Under the pieces are notes generated by a model. That model ran no database searches, was not told the DNA's origin, and was given only the letters and a program-made list of their open reading frames with translations. A program made the position numbers and the translations under genes. Positions 1 to 10,808 of a DNA stretch of 42,685 nt are shown in pieces. Numbering within the stretch: the first letter of the stretch is position 1; every line of letters begins with the position of its first letter. The stretch covers positions 1-42,685 of the forward strand of contig NZ_JHXK01000036.1 in NCBI RefSeq assembly GCF_000621745.1, given 5' to 3'. This DNA is from Clostridium beijerinckii HUN142. Its GTDB lineage: Bacteria; Bacillota; Clostridia; Clostridiales; Clostridiaceae.

Positions 1-213
<213 letters not shown>

Positions 214-355
214 GTTTAATCTTAGCTTACTCAAATAAAAATTGCTGGTTTACTTAAATGTATTTATGTTATTCTGTTCAATTTTCAAAGACCAATTTTT
301 CTCACAACATATTGTTGCGTTTTATTTTTTCTCGTCACCCTCAAGCGACTTTTTA

Positions 356-384
356 AGTTTATCACCTAATTTAAATATTGTCAA
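356..384 (-). promoter_or_regulatory. rRNA operon promoter
   Basis: On the minus strand there is a perfect -35 TTGACA (379-384), a 17-nt spacer and a -10 TAAACT (356-361). Transcription would start near 349, giving a leader of about 135 nt before 16S. The leader contains the CTTTGAAAATTGAACA stretch typical of clostridial rRNA leaders (about 270-292). Confidence 0.8.
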
Positions 385-622
385 TAACTTTTTTATTTAT
401 CAAATTTTCTTAAATTTGTTAGCTTATTTTAAGTTATCTATGTCTCTTAACGACGTTTTTTATATTATCATATAATTCACTAATATTTATGTAACATATA
501 TCCATTATTTTGATTTATATTTATGCTAATTAAAATATCTATATAATGCTTAACATATCTCATTATGACACGCCTGGTACGTATTACCATGATATTTTGC
601 ATATACTAATACTTATAGAAAA

Positions 623-663
623 AAATAAGGCTATAATCTATATTAAATAGTTATGCCTTATTT
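623..663 (-). terminator. gyrA terminator
   Basis: The inverted repeat AAATAAGGC (623-631) / GCCTTATTT (655-663) has a 23-nt loop. Read on the minus strand it ends in a T-rich tail (TTTTTTTCTATAAG). It lies about 40 bp past the gyrA stop, so it probably ends the dnaA-to-gyrA transcript before the rRNA promoter. The 485-622 stretch beyond it holds nothing I can name. Confidence 0.7.
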
Positions 664-684
664 ATAAATTTATAAATTTATAAA
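661..684. repeat. Three tandem copies of palindromic octamer TTTATAAA
   Basis: Three perfect head-to-tail copies of TTTATAAA lie between the gyrA stop codon and its terminator stem, overlapping the terminator's right arm by 3 nt. This is simple AT-rich sequence and no function is assigned. Confidence 0.8.
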
Positions 685-701
685 TTTTTCTAAGTTTAAT
701 A

Positions 702-3182
702 TTATTCTTCTATATTATTTACTTCAGAATCAATTTCATCACTTGACTCATTTTCTTGATCATCATTGCTTAATATTTTAGCTATTGCAACAACCTTCTC
801 ATCTTCATTAGTTCTCATTAATGTTACACCCATTGCAGATCTACTTGTTACAGAAATATCTGCTACATTAATTCTAATAGCTACTCCACTAGAATTTATA
901 AGCATTAATTCATCATCTACCTTACAAATTGTAGCTCCAGCAAGCTTCCCAGTCTTCTCACTAATTTTATAAGTTATTAGCCCTACTCCGCCCCTATTTT
1001 GAAGCTTATATTCAGTAATAGGCGTTCTCTTTCCGTATCCATTTTCACTTATTACTAATAACTCTTCTCCATCAACAGCAATATCCATACACACTGCTAC
1101 ATCATCTTCTTTTAAATTAATAGCTTTAACACCTGATGCAGTTCTTCCCATAGATCTAACATCTCTTTCATTAAATTTAACAGCGTAACCATTTTGAGTT
1201 ACAACCATAATGTTAGCATCGCCATAAGTATTCTTTACTTTTAATAATTCATCACCATCTTTTAAGCTTATTGCAATTAAACCGTTCTTTCTTAAATTTT
1301 TAAACTCGCTTAACGGAGTCTTCTTTACTATTCCTTGCTTAGTTCCCATAAACAAAAATCCTTCTCTTTTCTCATCTGTTACAGTAAGTACTGTTTGAAT
1401 TTTTTCATCAGGTTCTATTGCTATAAGATTTATTAAGTTCGTACCTTTTGCTTGTCTTCCAGCATCAGGAACTTCATAAGCTCTTAATTTATACACTCTT
1501 CCTTTATTGGTAAAGAATAATACATCAGAATGTGTTGATGTTATCATCAAGTGTTCAACAAAATCATCTTCTTTAGTTGACATTGCTTGAATTCCTTTTC
1601 CACCTCTTCTTTGTGAAGAATAAGTGTCAGCTGAAATTCTTTTTATATATCCGGAATGTGTTAATGTTATAACAACATCTTCTTCTTGAATCAAATCCTC
1701 TATATCTATTTCATTTACTATTTTTTCAATTTTACTTTTTCTCTCATCTGAGTATCTATTCTTTATTTCTATTAGTTCCTGTTTAATAACATCTAACAGC
1801 TTTTCTTCGCTAGCTAAAATAGATTTTAAATATTCTATTTGTTTCATTAGTTCGTTATACTCTTCCTCGATTTTACCTCTTTCTAATCCAGTTAATCTTC
1901 TTAATCTCATCTCTAATATAGCTTGAGATTGCTTCTCAGAAAACTCAAATCTTTCCATTAGGGTATTTTTTGCAATCTCAGTAGTATTAGAATTTCTTAT
2001 TATACTTATTACTTCATCTATGTTATCTAATGCTATTTTTAAACCTTCTAAGATATGCGCTCTGGCCTCTGCCTTGTTTAAATCAAATACAGTTCTTCTT
2101 GTTATAACTTCTTTTTGAAATTCTACATAATTTTCTAGTATTTGCTTTAAATTTAAAACCTTCGGCTCATTATTGACTAATGCCAACATAATAATGCCAA
2201 ATGTATCTTGAAGCTTTGTATGCTTGTATAATAAATTCAATACTATACTTGGGTTAGCATCTCTTTTAAGCTCAATTACAATTCTCATACCATCTCTGTC
2301 TGATTCGTCTCTCAAATCAGAAATTCCAGTAATCTTTTTATCTTTTACTAGATCAGCAATATTTTCTACAAGTTTTGCCTTGTTTACTTGATATGGTATC
2401 TCAGTAACAATTATTGAATGCCTTCCATTCTCTTCTTCTATATCAGTGTTAGCTCTTACTATTATCTTTCCCTTACCAGTTTCATATGCAGCCCTAATTC
2501 CTGCTTTACCCATAATGGTAGCCCCTGTAGGAAAATCTGGTCCTGTAATCTTGGTCATAAGTTCCAAAACTGTACTCTCAGGATTATCTATAAGCATAAC
2601 AGTCCCATCAATTATTTCAGCCAAATTGTGTGGTGGAATATTAGTTGCCATACCAACTGCAATTCCTGACGAACCATTTACCAAGAGATTTGGAAATCTT
2701 GATGGTAATACTACTGGCTCTTGCTCTTCACCATCAAAGTTAGGCATAAAATTAACTGTGTTCTTATTAATATCTCTTAACATTTCAACTGCTATTTTAT
2801 TCATTTTTGCTTCTGTATATCTCATAGCAGCTGCACTGTCACCATCAACTGATCCAAAATTTCCATGTCCATCAACTAGCATATATCTCATTGAAAAATC
2901 TTGAGCCATTCTAACTAATGCATCATAAACTGAACTATCACCATGTGGATGATATTTACCTAAAACATCTCCAACTATTCTTGCACACTTTCTATATCCC
3001 TTTTCAGGAGTTAATCCCAATTCCTGCAACGAATATAATATCCTTCTATGAACAGGCTTTAATCCGTCTCTTACATCTGGCAATGCACGACCAACTATAA
3101 CACTCATTGCATAATCTATATAGCATTTTTTCATTTCATTTTTAATATCTACAGGTATAACTTTTCCTTCATTAAAATCCAT
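702..3182 (-). CDS. gyrA: DNA gyrase subunit A
   Basis: This is the A subunit of the A2B2 gyrase that introduces negative supercoils with ATP; it makes and reseals the double-strand break. The protein has 826 residues. Visible features: catalytic Tyr122 in AAAMRYTE; an intact quinolone-resistance region ([10 protein letters not shown], Ser83 and Asp87 in E. coli numbering, so no common resistance change); the GyrA box QRRGGKG at 524-530 before the C-terminal beta-pinwheel; and an acidic tail rich in Glu and Asp. A GTG three codons upstream is in frame, but it belongs to the Shine-Dalgarno GAGGTG. The ATG at 3182, 6 nt downstream of that site, is therefore taken as the start. It begins 23 bp after gyrB and is surely co-transcribed with it. 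Confidence 0.98.
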   Translation of the reverse strand: MDFNEGKVIPVDIKNEMKKCYIDYAMSVIVGRALPDVRDGLKPVHRRILYSLQELGLTPEKGYRKCARIVGDVLGKYHPHGDSSVYDALVRMAQDFSMRYMLVDGHGNFGSVDGDSAAAMRYTEAKMNKIAVEMLRDINKNTVNFMPNFDGEEQEPVVLPSRFPNLLVNGSSGIAVGMATNIPPHNLAEIIDGTVMLIDNPESTVLELMTKITGPDFPTGATIMGKAGIRAAYETGKGKIIVRANTDIEEENGRHSIIVTEIPYQVNKAKLVENIADLVKDKKITGISDLRDESDRDGMRIVIELKRDANPSIVLNLLYKHTKLQDTFGIIMLALVNNEPKVLNLKQILENYVEFQKEVITRRTVFDLNKAEARAHILEGLKIALDNIDEVISIIRNSNTTEIAKNTLMERFEFSEKQSQAILEMRLRRLTGLERGKIEEEYNELMKQIEYLKSILASEEKLLDVIKQELIEIKNRYSDERKSKIEKIVNEIDIEDLIQEEDVVITLTHSGYIKRISADTYSSQRRGGKGIQAMSTKEDDFVEHLMITSTHSDVLFFTNKGRVYKLRAYEVPDAGRQAKGTNLINLIAIEPDEKIQTVLTVTDEKREGFLFMGTKQGIVKKTPLSEFKNLRKNGLIAISLKDGDELLKVKNTYGDANIMVVTQNGYAVKFNERDVRSMGRTASGVKAINLKEDDVAVCMDIAVDGEELLVISENGYGKRTPITEYKLQNRGGVGLITYKISEKTGKLAGATICKVDDELMLINSSGVAIRINVADISVTSRSAMGVTLMRTNEDEKVVAIAKILSNDDQENESSDEIDSEVNNIEE

Positions 3183-3205
3183 GTACTTCACCTCGTATTT
3201 CAGTA

Positions 3206-5125
<1,920 letters not shown>

Positions 5126-5167
5126 CTAAACTTAATAAATATTATTAAAATTTTTAATTTTATGGAA

Positions 5168-5428
5168 CTAAGAACTATACTCTATATCTGTTCTTTTTGT
5201 TAATGTAGTTGATGATATTGGTGATAAATATATTTTACTTTTATTATCTACTTCTGCTATTATAAACGATTTTGGTTTTTCATCTGTTATTCTTTCTACA
5301 AATCCGTCTTCTTCTGCTAGCCTTAAAAATTGTATTGTATCAGAGCTATACATCGTGTTTTGAAGATCAAATATCCCAATAATGTCTTTAATAGGAACTA
5401 CTACATTTTCACCTAAATGCAAAAACAT
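5168..5428 (-). CDS. remB: RemB/YaaB family protein (DUF370)
   Basis: This small protein (86 residues) of the DUF370 family matches B. subtilis YaaB/RemB in size, sequence style (MFLHLGENVVVPIKDIIGIFD at the N-terminus) and position between recF and gyrB. RemA/RemB proteins are linked to biofilm matrix and stress-gene regulation in Bacillus; the role in clostridia is inferred only. Its ATG overlaps the recF stop by 1 nt (TAATG), and its GGGAGG ribosome site lies inside the recF 3' end, so the two genes are translationally coupled. Confidence 0.9.
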   Translation of the reverse strand: MFLHLGENVVVPIKDIIGIFDLQNTMYSSDTIQFLRLAEEDGFVERITDEKPKSFIIAEVDNKSKIYLSPISSTTLTKRTDIEYSS

Positions 5429-6531
5429 TATATATTCCTCCCTTGATTTAAAATTTGTCCGTTTGATACGTTAAATATCTTGACTTTATCATCTAAATAA
5501 TCCGTTAAATCATCAATTCCAGCACATGTTATTATAGTTTGCATATCCTTTATCGATCTTAATATATATCTTTTCCTATTGAGATCAAGTTCTGATAGAA
5601 CATCATCTAACAATAATACTGGATATTCGCCTGTAATCTCTCTAATTATTTTTAAAGATGCAAATTTCATAGTTAAAATAGATGTTCTTTGCTGTCCCTG
5701 GGATCCGAAAATCTTAGTATCAATATTATTTATAAATACGCTAAAGTCATCTCTGTGCGGTCCTATAGAAGTCAATCCCTTTTCTCTATCTCTGGTAATA
5801 TTATCCTTCAACTTTCTTAAATAATTATCTTTAAAGTTTTTATTTTCTAAATTAACAGTACAATTGTACTTAAACTTTATCACTTCTTTTCCAGATGTTA
5901 TTTCCTTATGGATTACATCACCGTAAAAATTTATCTTATCTATATATTCTAACCGCTTTGAAATAATATAATCAGCATATTTGCTCAATTGTATATCATA
6001 TACCTCTAAAATTTCTTCGCTAAATGACCTATTCTTTAATAAAATGTTTCTTTCGCTTAAAACCTTATTGTACTGTACTAAATTAAAGTAATAATTAGGA
6101 TTTACCTGAGATAATTCCATATCTAATAGTCTTCTTCTTAAACTTGGTGATTCTTTTATAACTTTTAAATCTTCCGGAGAAAACATCACTACATTAAAAA
6201 TTCCAAATAGTTCACCTATTTTAGTCACTTTTATATTATTTACTTTTATAGCCTTCTTACCATCTCTGAGTATATTTATATCAATCTTTTTATCTAACCT
6301 ATTTTTTCCTATAAGCAAGCTTATGTAAGCTGTGCTATTTTCCCAATTTATCAATTCTTTATCTTTTGATGATCTGTGAGATTTTGCAAAAGCACAATAA
6401 TATACTGATTCTAAAATATTTGTTTTACCTTGAGCATTATCCCCCACAAACACATTAACACTTTCAGTTAATTCTACATTTAACTTTTTATAATTCCTAT
6501 AATTAAGCAAACTTATATTTTTAACATACAT
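5428..6531 (-). CDS. recF: DNA replication and repair protein RecF
   Basis: RecF is the SMC/ABC-type ATPase that helps load RecA at single-strand gaps. It has 367 residues. The Walker A motif GDNAQGKT is at 30-37, the ABC signature region GSQGQQRTS at about 275-283, and Walker B LLLDDVLSELD at about 310-320. The ATG has AGGTG 7 nt upstream. It sits between the S4 gene and remB in the usual dnaA-dnaN-recF-gyrB order. Confidence 0.97.
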   Translation of the reverse strand: MYVKNISLLNYRNYKKLNVELTESVNVFVGDNAQGKTNILESVYYCAFAKSHRSSKDKELINWENSTAYISLLIGKNRLDKKIDINILRDGKKAIKVNNIKVTKIGELFGIFNVVMFSPEDLKVIKESPSLRRRLLDMELSQVNPNYYFNLVQYNKVLSERNILLKNRSFSEEILEVYDIQLSKYADYIISKRLEYIDKINFYGDVIHKEITSGKEVIKFKYNCTVNLENKNFKDNYLRKLKDNITRDREKGLTSIGPHRDDFSVFINNIDTKIFGSQGQQRTSILTMKFASLKIIREITGEYPVLLLDDVLSELDLNRKRYILRSIKDMQTIITCAGIDDLTDYLDDKVKIFNVSNGQILNQGRNI

Positions 6532-6579
6532 AAAAATACACCTATAATGATTATATCATAAATAATCAAATAACTATCT

Positions 6580-6786
6580 CTATATTATTTCAAAATCTGA
6601 ACCATTGAAATTCACTCTATCTCCAACTTTTAATTTCTTACCTCTTTGAGTGCAAACTTCTCCATTAACTTTTACCATTCCATCTTGTACATAAATCTTA
6701 GCTTCTGAACCTGAGCTAGCAATTGAAGCCCACTTTAAAAAAGCATCTAATTTTATAGTTTCAGTATCAATTTTTATTTTATTCAT
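6580..6786 (-). CDS. yaaA: S4-domain RNA-binding protein YaaA/RlbA
   Basis: This 68-residue protein consists almost wholly of an S4 RNA-binding fold (conserved VKVNGEVCTQRGKKLKVGDRV core, about 38-58). In this locus between dnaN and recF it matches B. subtilis YaaA (RlbA), which is linked to ribosome assembly. The start is the only ATG available. Its ribosome-binding site is unusual: the good AGGAGG is 32 nt upstream, separated by a perfect hairpin (see the entry at 6787-6824). Confidence 0.92.
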   Translation of the reverse strand: MNKIKIDTETIKLDAFLKWASIASSGSEAKIYVQDGMVKVNGEVCTQRGKKLKVGDRVNFNGSDFEII

Positions 6787-6824
6787 TTTTATTTTATAAA
6801 TATTAAAATAATATTTATCCTCCT
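6787..6824 (-). promoter_or_regulatory. Ribosome-binding site of yaaA with hairpin in the spacer
   Basis: On the minus strand AGGAGG (6819-6824, overlapping the dnaN stop) is followed at once by a perfect 10-bp inverted repeat ATAAATATTA / TAATATTTAT with a 3-nt loop (6796-6818). Then come 9 nt (6787-6795) and the yaaA ATG. Linear spacing is 32 nt; with the hairpin folded it is 9 nt, near the optimum. No other Shine-Dalgarno match lies close to the ATG. The stem is all A-U, so its stability is modest and the function is an inference. Confidence 0.6.
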
Positions 6825-7923
6825 ATCTCATTAATCTAACTGGTAAAACCAAGTATTTAGCATTTTGATTGTTGTTTTCTTCAATAACACATGGACTTAT
6901 ACCAGATGTCATTTTCATAACAACTTCATTGTCTTCCATATTCTTCAAAACATCTAGCAAATATTTTGAGTTAAATGCAATTTCTATTTCATCTCCTTGC
7001 AATTTTATAGAAATTTCTTCCCGTACCTTTCCCAATTGAGAATTAGAGGTTATTATTAAATTGTCCTGACGCAAATCTAGTCTTATTAAATTAGTATTTC
7101 CATCCTTAGCCATCAGAGATGCTCTTTCTATAGCATTTTGTAGTTCTTGTCTATTAACATTTACAAATAGTTTATGTTCTTGTGGTAATAACGATTTATA
7201 ATTTATAAACTTACCTTCCAATAATCTAGATATTATTTTAGTTCTTTTTAAATTAAATAATATATGGTTATTAGTAAATGTTATATCTACAATTTCATCT
7301 ATATCCTCTAATATTTTTGACACTTCATTTAATGTTTTTCCCGGAATTACAACTTCTATATTGATATCTGTATCTAAAAATTCATTCTTTATAGCTAGTC
7401 TATATCCATCTAGAGCAACTAAATTTAAATTTTTATTTTTCACTTCAAATAATATTCCCTGAAGAATTGGCCTTGTTTCATCTTGAGCAATAGCAAAAGA
7501 CGTACCTTTTATCATATTCTTTAGTATATTTTGATTTACTGATATTTTTAAACTCTCATTAATTTCAGGTAAATCTGGAAATTCATGTGTGTTCATATAA
7601 ACTACATCAAATATGGATTTTTCACAAGTTATTTTTATTAACTGGTTTTCCATAGTTTCTATCTTTATAGTTGAATTAGGTAATTTTCTTATTATTTCTC
7701 CAAACATTTTAGCATCAATAACTATATTTCCTTCTTCCATAACAGTTGCATCTACTAATGTTTGAATACTAACGTCCATATCTGAACCTATAAGAGTTAA
7801 TGTTGAGTTATTTGCGTTTATATAAATGCCTTCTAATATGGGCATTGTTGATTTACCTGTTATAGCTTTTTGAACTATTGATATACCTTCTAATATTTTT
7901 TGTTTTTCACATGTAAAGATCAT
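6823..7923 (-). CDS. dnaN: DNA polymerase III beta subunit (sliding clamp)
   Basis: The ring-shaped processivity clamp, 366 residues, has three repeated clamp folds. Family features include the N-terminal MIFTCEKQKILEGISIVQKA stretch, the middle-domain EVVIPGKTLNEVSKIL segment, and a C-terminal LPVRLMR end that shapes the partner-binding pocket. The ATG has AGGAGG 7 nt upstream. It lies downstream of dnaA across a 261-bp gap that carries origin elements, and its stop codon is embedded in the yaaA Shine-Dalgarno. Confidence 0.98.
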   Translation of the reverse strand: MIFTCEKQKILEGISIVQKAITGKSTMPILEGIYINANNSTLTLIGSDMDVSIQTLVDATVMEEGNIVIDAKMFGEIIRKLPNSTIKIETMENQLIKITCEKSIFDVVYMNTHEFPDLPEINESLKISVNQNILKNMIKGTSFAIAQDETRPILQGILFEVKNKNLNLVALDGYRLAIKNEFLDTDINIEVVIPGKTLNEVSKILEDIDEIVDITFTNNHILFNLKRTKIISRLLEGKFINYKSLLPQEHKLFVNVNRQELQNAIERASLMAKDGNTNLIRLDLRQDNLIITSNSQLGKVREEISIKLQGDEIEIAFNSKYLLDVLKNMEDNEVVMKMTSGISPCVIEENNNQNAKYLVLPVRLMR

Positions 7924-8187
7924 TAAGAATCCTCCTTATTTTATTCACAATAATTAAAGATGACAATTAGTAGTTAGATAAATATTTTTATAGTAATAAT
8001 AGTAGTAGGGGCTGTTGATTTGTTGATAACTATCCTAATCGCTGTAATATCAACAAAATTTAATTCAAAAATATTGTGGATAAATCAGTAACAAAACAGA
8101 CTGGTTATCCACAAGTGTAAACATAATATAACTAAAAAAATATTATCCACAATTTATTATGTACTTATTAGACAGTCCTGTGGATTA
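7924..8187. other. oriC part 1: dnaA-dnaN gap with DnaA boxes and DnaA-trio-like unwinding site
   Basis: Perfect DnaA boxes (TTATCCACA or complement) lie at 8075-8083 (-), 8105-8113 (+) and 8143-8151 (+). Near-consensus boxes lie at 7941-7949 (TTATTCACA, +), 8021-8029 (TTATCAACA, -), 8013-8021 (AAATCAACA, -) and 8179-8187 (TAATCCACA, -, overlapping the dnaA stop). Reading on the minus strand, the two boxes at 8013-8029 are followed by a GC-rich CAGCCCC, then CTACTACTATTATTACTA (about 7991-8008) and AT-rich DNA. This matches the B. subtilis basal unwinding arrangement of boxes, GC-rich patch, DnaA-trios and unwinding element. Origin activity is inferred from this layout and the gene context. 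Confidence 0.85.
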
Positions 8188-9534
8188 GTTCTGAGTTAAT
8201 TTTTTTGTAATGTCGTTAACAGTATTTTGTAATGAATCATCAGTTTTGAGATTTTCAGATATTTTCTCATAAGCATGTATTACTGTGGTATGGTCTCTTC
8301 CTCCAAATTCCTCTCCAATCTTAGGTAAAGACATATCTGTTAGCTTTCTACTTAAATACATTGCTATTTGCCTTGGATAAGCAACATTTCTAGTTCGCCT
8401 TTGAGATTTTAAATCTTCAACACGCAAATTAAAGTAACTAGAAACTACATCTTGTATTAAGTCAATAGTCACATGCTTTCCTTGCTTTTTAGATATTATA
8501 TCTTTTAATGCTTCCGTTGCTAGATCTACTGTAACTTCCCTATTCGTTAATGAAGAGTAGGCAATTATTCTTATCAATGCACCTTCAAGTTCTCTTATAT
8601 TGGATTTAATCTTAGTAGCAATATATCCCATAACTTCATTTGCTACATTTAGATTTTCAACATCAGCTTTCTTTTTTAGTATAGCCATTCTAGTTTCAAA
8701 ATCAGGGACCTGAATATCTGCTATTAATCCCCATTCAAATCTAGAGCGAAGTCTATCTTCTAATGTTGGAATTTCCTTTGGTGGCCTATCTGAAGATAAT
8801 ATGATTTGTTTATTTGCGTCATGCAATGCATTAAAGGTATGAAAGAATTCTTCTTGAGTACGCTCTTTTCCGGCTATAAATTGTATATCATCTATAAGTA
8901 AGATATCAACATTCCTATATTTATTTCTGAATTCTTCATTCTTATCATCTTTTATAGCATTTATTAATTCATTAGTAAATTTTTCAGATGAGACGTAGAC
9001 CACTTTAGCATTGGGATTCCCATCTAAGATATAGTGACCTATCGCATGCATTAGGTGAGTCTTTCCAAGTCCAACTCCACCGTATATAAATAACGGATTA
9101 TATGCTTTGGCTGGGGACTCCGCAACTGCTAAAGATGCAGCATGGGCAAATCTATTACTATTACCGATTACAAAAGAATTAAAAGTATATTTTGGATTTA
9201 ATGTAGATGACATTTCATCATTAACTACGATAGCTTTTGTTTTCTGATTTGAAGTACTCTTATTTTCTTCTTTGTCATAGCTTTCAGACATTATAATAAA
9301 TTCAATTGTATATAATTTTGAACAGACTGCTTTTATGGAGTTTGCAACTAAGTCCTTATATCGTTTATCTAAAATATCTTGAGTAAAGGAATTTGGAACG
9401 CTTATCTTTAGAGTATTAGAAGAAATAGACAGAGGTTCGCAGCTTTTAATCCAAGTATTAAAACTAACTTCACTTAGCTCACTTTTTATAATATCTAAGG
9501 TTTTATCCCATAAATTTTTAAGATCGGCATCCAT
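8185..9534 (-). CDS. dnaA: Chromosomal replication initiator DnaA
   Basis: DnaA is the AAA+ initiator that binds DnaA boxes and melts the origin. It has 449 residues: domain I at about 1-80, a linker to about 110, an AAA+ core with Walker [10 protein letters not shown] (152-160) and Walker B LLIDDIQF (212-219), sensor and arginine-finger region around [11 protein letters not shown], and domain IV with the box-binding signature [13 protein letters not shown] (412-424). The ATG has GGAGG 7 nt upstream. It is flanked by box clusters on both sides. A TTATCAACA box overlaps a candidate dnaA -35 element, which suggests autoregulation. Confidence 0.99.
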   Translation of the reverse strand: MDADLKNLWDKTLDIIKSELSEVSFNTWIKSCEPLSISSNTLKISVPNSFTQDILDKRYKDLVANSIKAVCSKLYTIEFIIMSESYDKEENKSTSNQKTKAIVVNDEMSSTLNPKYTFNSFVIGNSNRFAHAASLAVAESPAKAYNPLFIYGGVGLGKTHLMHAIGHYILDGNPNAKVVYVSSEKFTNELINAIKDDKNEEFRNKYRNVDILLIDDIQFIAGKERTQEEFFHTFNALHDANKQIILSSDRPPKEIPTLEDRLRSRFEWGLIADIQVPDFETRMAILKKKADVENLNVANEVMGYIATKIKSNIRELEGALIRIIAYSSLTNREVTVDLATEALKDIISKKQGKHVTIDLIQDVVSSYFNLRVEDLKSQRRTRNVAYPRQIAMYLSRKLTDMSLPKIGEEFGGRDHTTVIHAYEKISENLKTDDSLQNTVNDITKKLTQN

Positions 9535-9567
9535 TCTTATTCCTCCAATAATTGTAATAAAAAAATT

Positions 9568-9595
9568 TTTATAATATTTATGTACAGTTTATCAA
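9568..9595 (-). promoter_or_regulatory. Candidate dnaA promoter overlapping a DnaA box
   Basis: On the minus strand TTGATA (9590-9595), a 16-nt spacer and TATAAA (9568-9573) precede dnaA by about 34 bp. The -35 lies inside the TTATCAACA sequence at 9589-9597, so DnaA could repress its own promoter. Another TATAAT on the minus strand near 9615-9622 lacks a well-spaced -35. Confidence 0.45.
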
Positions 9596-9933
9596 CAAGG
9601 ATGTTAACATTCATATATTATAGCCAAGTATGTATATAAATATATCAACATGTTAATAACTATGTGTATATATTAATTTAATATAAACTTAATAACAGAT
9701 TATTATTAAATGTTATAAACATGCGATTATCATAGTAAAATCAACTATGAAGCATGTACTAACAATAAAAATAAACAAGTTATGCACAATTTTATCCACA
9801 CATGTGGATAAGTTTTTATGCTAATAAGTTATTCACAACATAATATTTATGATAACATAAGTAATTGCTCATATTCAATAAGTTATCCACAAAAAAATAT
9901 ATATAAATATATTTATCAACAATTATTACCACC

Positions 9934-9962
9934 TTGACAGAAAAATAGTATATCTATATAAT
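9934..9962 (+). promoter_or_regulatory. rpmH promoter
   Basis: Perfect consensus promoter: TTGACA (9934-9939), 17-nt spacer, TATAAT (9957-9962). It lies about 70 bp before rpmH and immediately beyond the last DnaA-box-like site at 9913-9921. Confidence 0.85.
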
Positions 9963-10032
9963 AATAAAGTAAAATTTAAATAGCGAAGTATAGTTTTTAC
10001 TATAAATAATAAATTTAAGGGGGTGCATATGT

Positions 10033-10167
10033 ATGTTTATGACTTACCAACCTAAAAAGAGACAAAGAAAAAAAGAACATGGTTTTAGAAAAAGAATGAG
10101 CACTCAATCAGGAAGAAACATTCTTAAGAGCAGAAGACAAAAAGGAAGAAAAAAATTAACAGCTTAA
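10033..10167 (+). CDS. rpmH: 50S ribosomal protein L34
   Basis: A 44-residue, highly basic protein with the L34 pattern: [20 protein letters not shown], then the [20 protein letters not shown] core and a short tail. Among the three nearby ATGs, the one at 10033 is preceded by AGGGGGTG at a good distance (about 7 nt); a start at 10039 would give a 42-residue form. It is the first gene of the rightward arm and the usual partner of rnpA. Confidence 0.97.
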   Translation: MFMTYQPKKRQRKKEHGFRKRMSTQSGRNILKSRRQKGRKKLTA

Positions 10168-10190
10168 GGGCCCATTAGTGGCCTTTTTTC
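10166..10190 (+). terminator. Terminator/attenuator between rpmH and rnpA
   Basis: AAGGGCC (10166-10172), 7-nt loop, GGCCTTT (10180-10186), then TTTC. The stem overlaps the rpmH stop codon and includes one G-U pair. It probably lowers read-through into rnpA, giving much more L34 than RNase P protein. Confidence 0.65.
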
Positions 10191-10226
10191 TGCAAATGCA
10201 GGGAAAAAAGGAGTATAAAAATATCT

Positions 10227-10604
10227 ATGATTTATAGATTAAAGAAGAATTTTGAATTTACAATTGTATATAGAAGAGGTAAATCATTTGCAAATGAGCT
10301 TCTGGTTATGTATATATTAAAGAATAGAAAAAATAAAGATAAAAATCTTATGGCCTATAATAAGATAGGCATTTCTGTAAGTAAAAAAGTTGGAAATAGT
10401 GTTGTTAGAAGTAGATCTAAAAGATTAATAACTGAAAGCTTTAGATTAAATTATAATTATATAGTAAATGGATATGATTTTGTTTTTATAGCAAGAAATC
10501 CTATTAAAAGTAGAAGTTACTTTGAAGTAGAAAAAGCTATGAAAAATTTAATTAAAAAGGCAGGCTTATATAAGAATGAAGAAATTACTAATACGCCTAA
10601 TTAA
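10227..10604 (+). CDS. rnpA: Ribonuclease P protein component
   Basis: Protein cofactor of the RNase P ribozyme for tRNA 5' maturation; 125 residues, basic. The RNR motif region [20 protein letters not shown] spans about 53-72, and an aromatic-rich N-terminal [17 protein letters not shown] binds the pre-tRNA leader. AAGGAG lies 13 nt before the ATG, longer than usual, but no better start exists. The 3' end overlaps yidD by 29 bp. Confidence 0.97.
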   Translation: MIYRLKKNFEFTIVYRRGKSFANELLVMYILKNRKNKDKNLMAYNKIGISVSKKVGNSVVRSRSKRLITESFRLNYNYIVNGYDFVFIARNPIKSRSYFEVEKAMKNLIKKAGLYKNEEITNTPN

Positions 10605-10785
10605 ATTTTATAGAAAATATATTTCACCTATAAGGCCTTCATGCTGCAGATTTGTGCCGACTTGTTCACAATATGCATTAGATGCCATAAATAAATATGG
10701 AGCTTTTAAAGGTTGTGCATTAGCAGTTTACAGAATATTAAGATGTAATCCTTTTGGTAAGTGTGGGCATGATCCAGTTAGGTGA
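10576..10785 (+). CDS. yidD: Membrane protein insertion efficiency factor YidD
   Basis: A 69-residue protein with the family signature: basic amphipathic N-terminus ([20 protein letters not shown]), then [21 protein letters not shown] and the C-terminal [16 protein letters not shown]. It is thought to assist YidC- and Sec-dependent membrane insertion at the inner face of the membrane. It overlaps rnpA by 29 bp and sits 23 bp before yidC, so the genes are one operon. Confidence 0.96.
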   Translation: MKKLLIRLIKFYRKYISPIRPSCCRFVPTCSQYALDAINKYGAFKGCALAVYRILRCNPFGKCGHDPVR

Positions 10786-10808
10786 AATATTAGGAGGTAT
10801 ATATTTTA

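Larger units (their letters stand above)
9535..10032. other. oriC part 2: dnaA-rpmH gap with DnaA-box cluster
   Basis: This is the roughly 500-bp AT-rich gap between the divergent dnaA and rpmH. DnaA boxes are TTATGCACA 9780-9788, TTATCCACA 9792-9800, TGTGGATAA 9803-9811, TTATTCACA 9829-9837 and TTATCCACA 9883-9891. Weaker TTATCAACA sites lie at 9589-9597 and 9913-9921. The two perfect boxes at 9792-9811 face each other with only 2 bp between them. Together with the dnaA-dnaN cluster this forms a bipartite origin of the Bacillus/Clostridium type. Confidence 0.85.

Noticed and set aside
242..475. 77-codon plus-strand frame opposite the rRNA leader
   Set aside because: It covers the rRNA promoter and leader on the opposite strand and has a random hydrophobic composition.
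575..589. Inverted repeat TGGTA-N5-TACCA between gyrA and the rRNA promoter
   Set aside because: Only 5-bp arms; expected by chance at this length and with no gene start nearby.
2446..2904. 152-codon plus-strand frame inside gyrA
   Set aside because: Antisense to the conserved gyrase A breakage-reunion domain; no homology-like pattern and no ribosome site.
7921..7970. Candidate dnaN promoter TTGTCA-N17-TAAAAT
   Set aside because: The spacing is right but the start of transcription would fall on the Shine-Dalgarno itself; dnaN is more likely read from the dnaA promoter.
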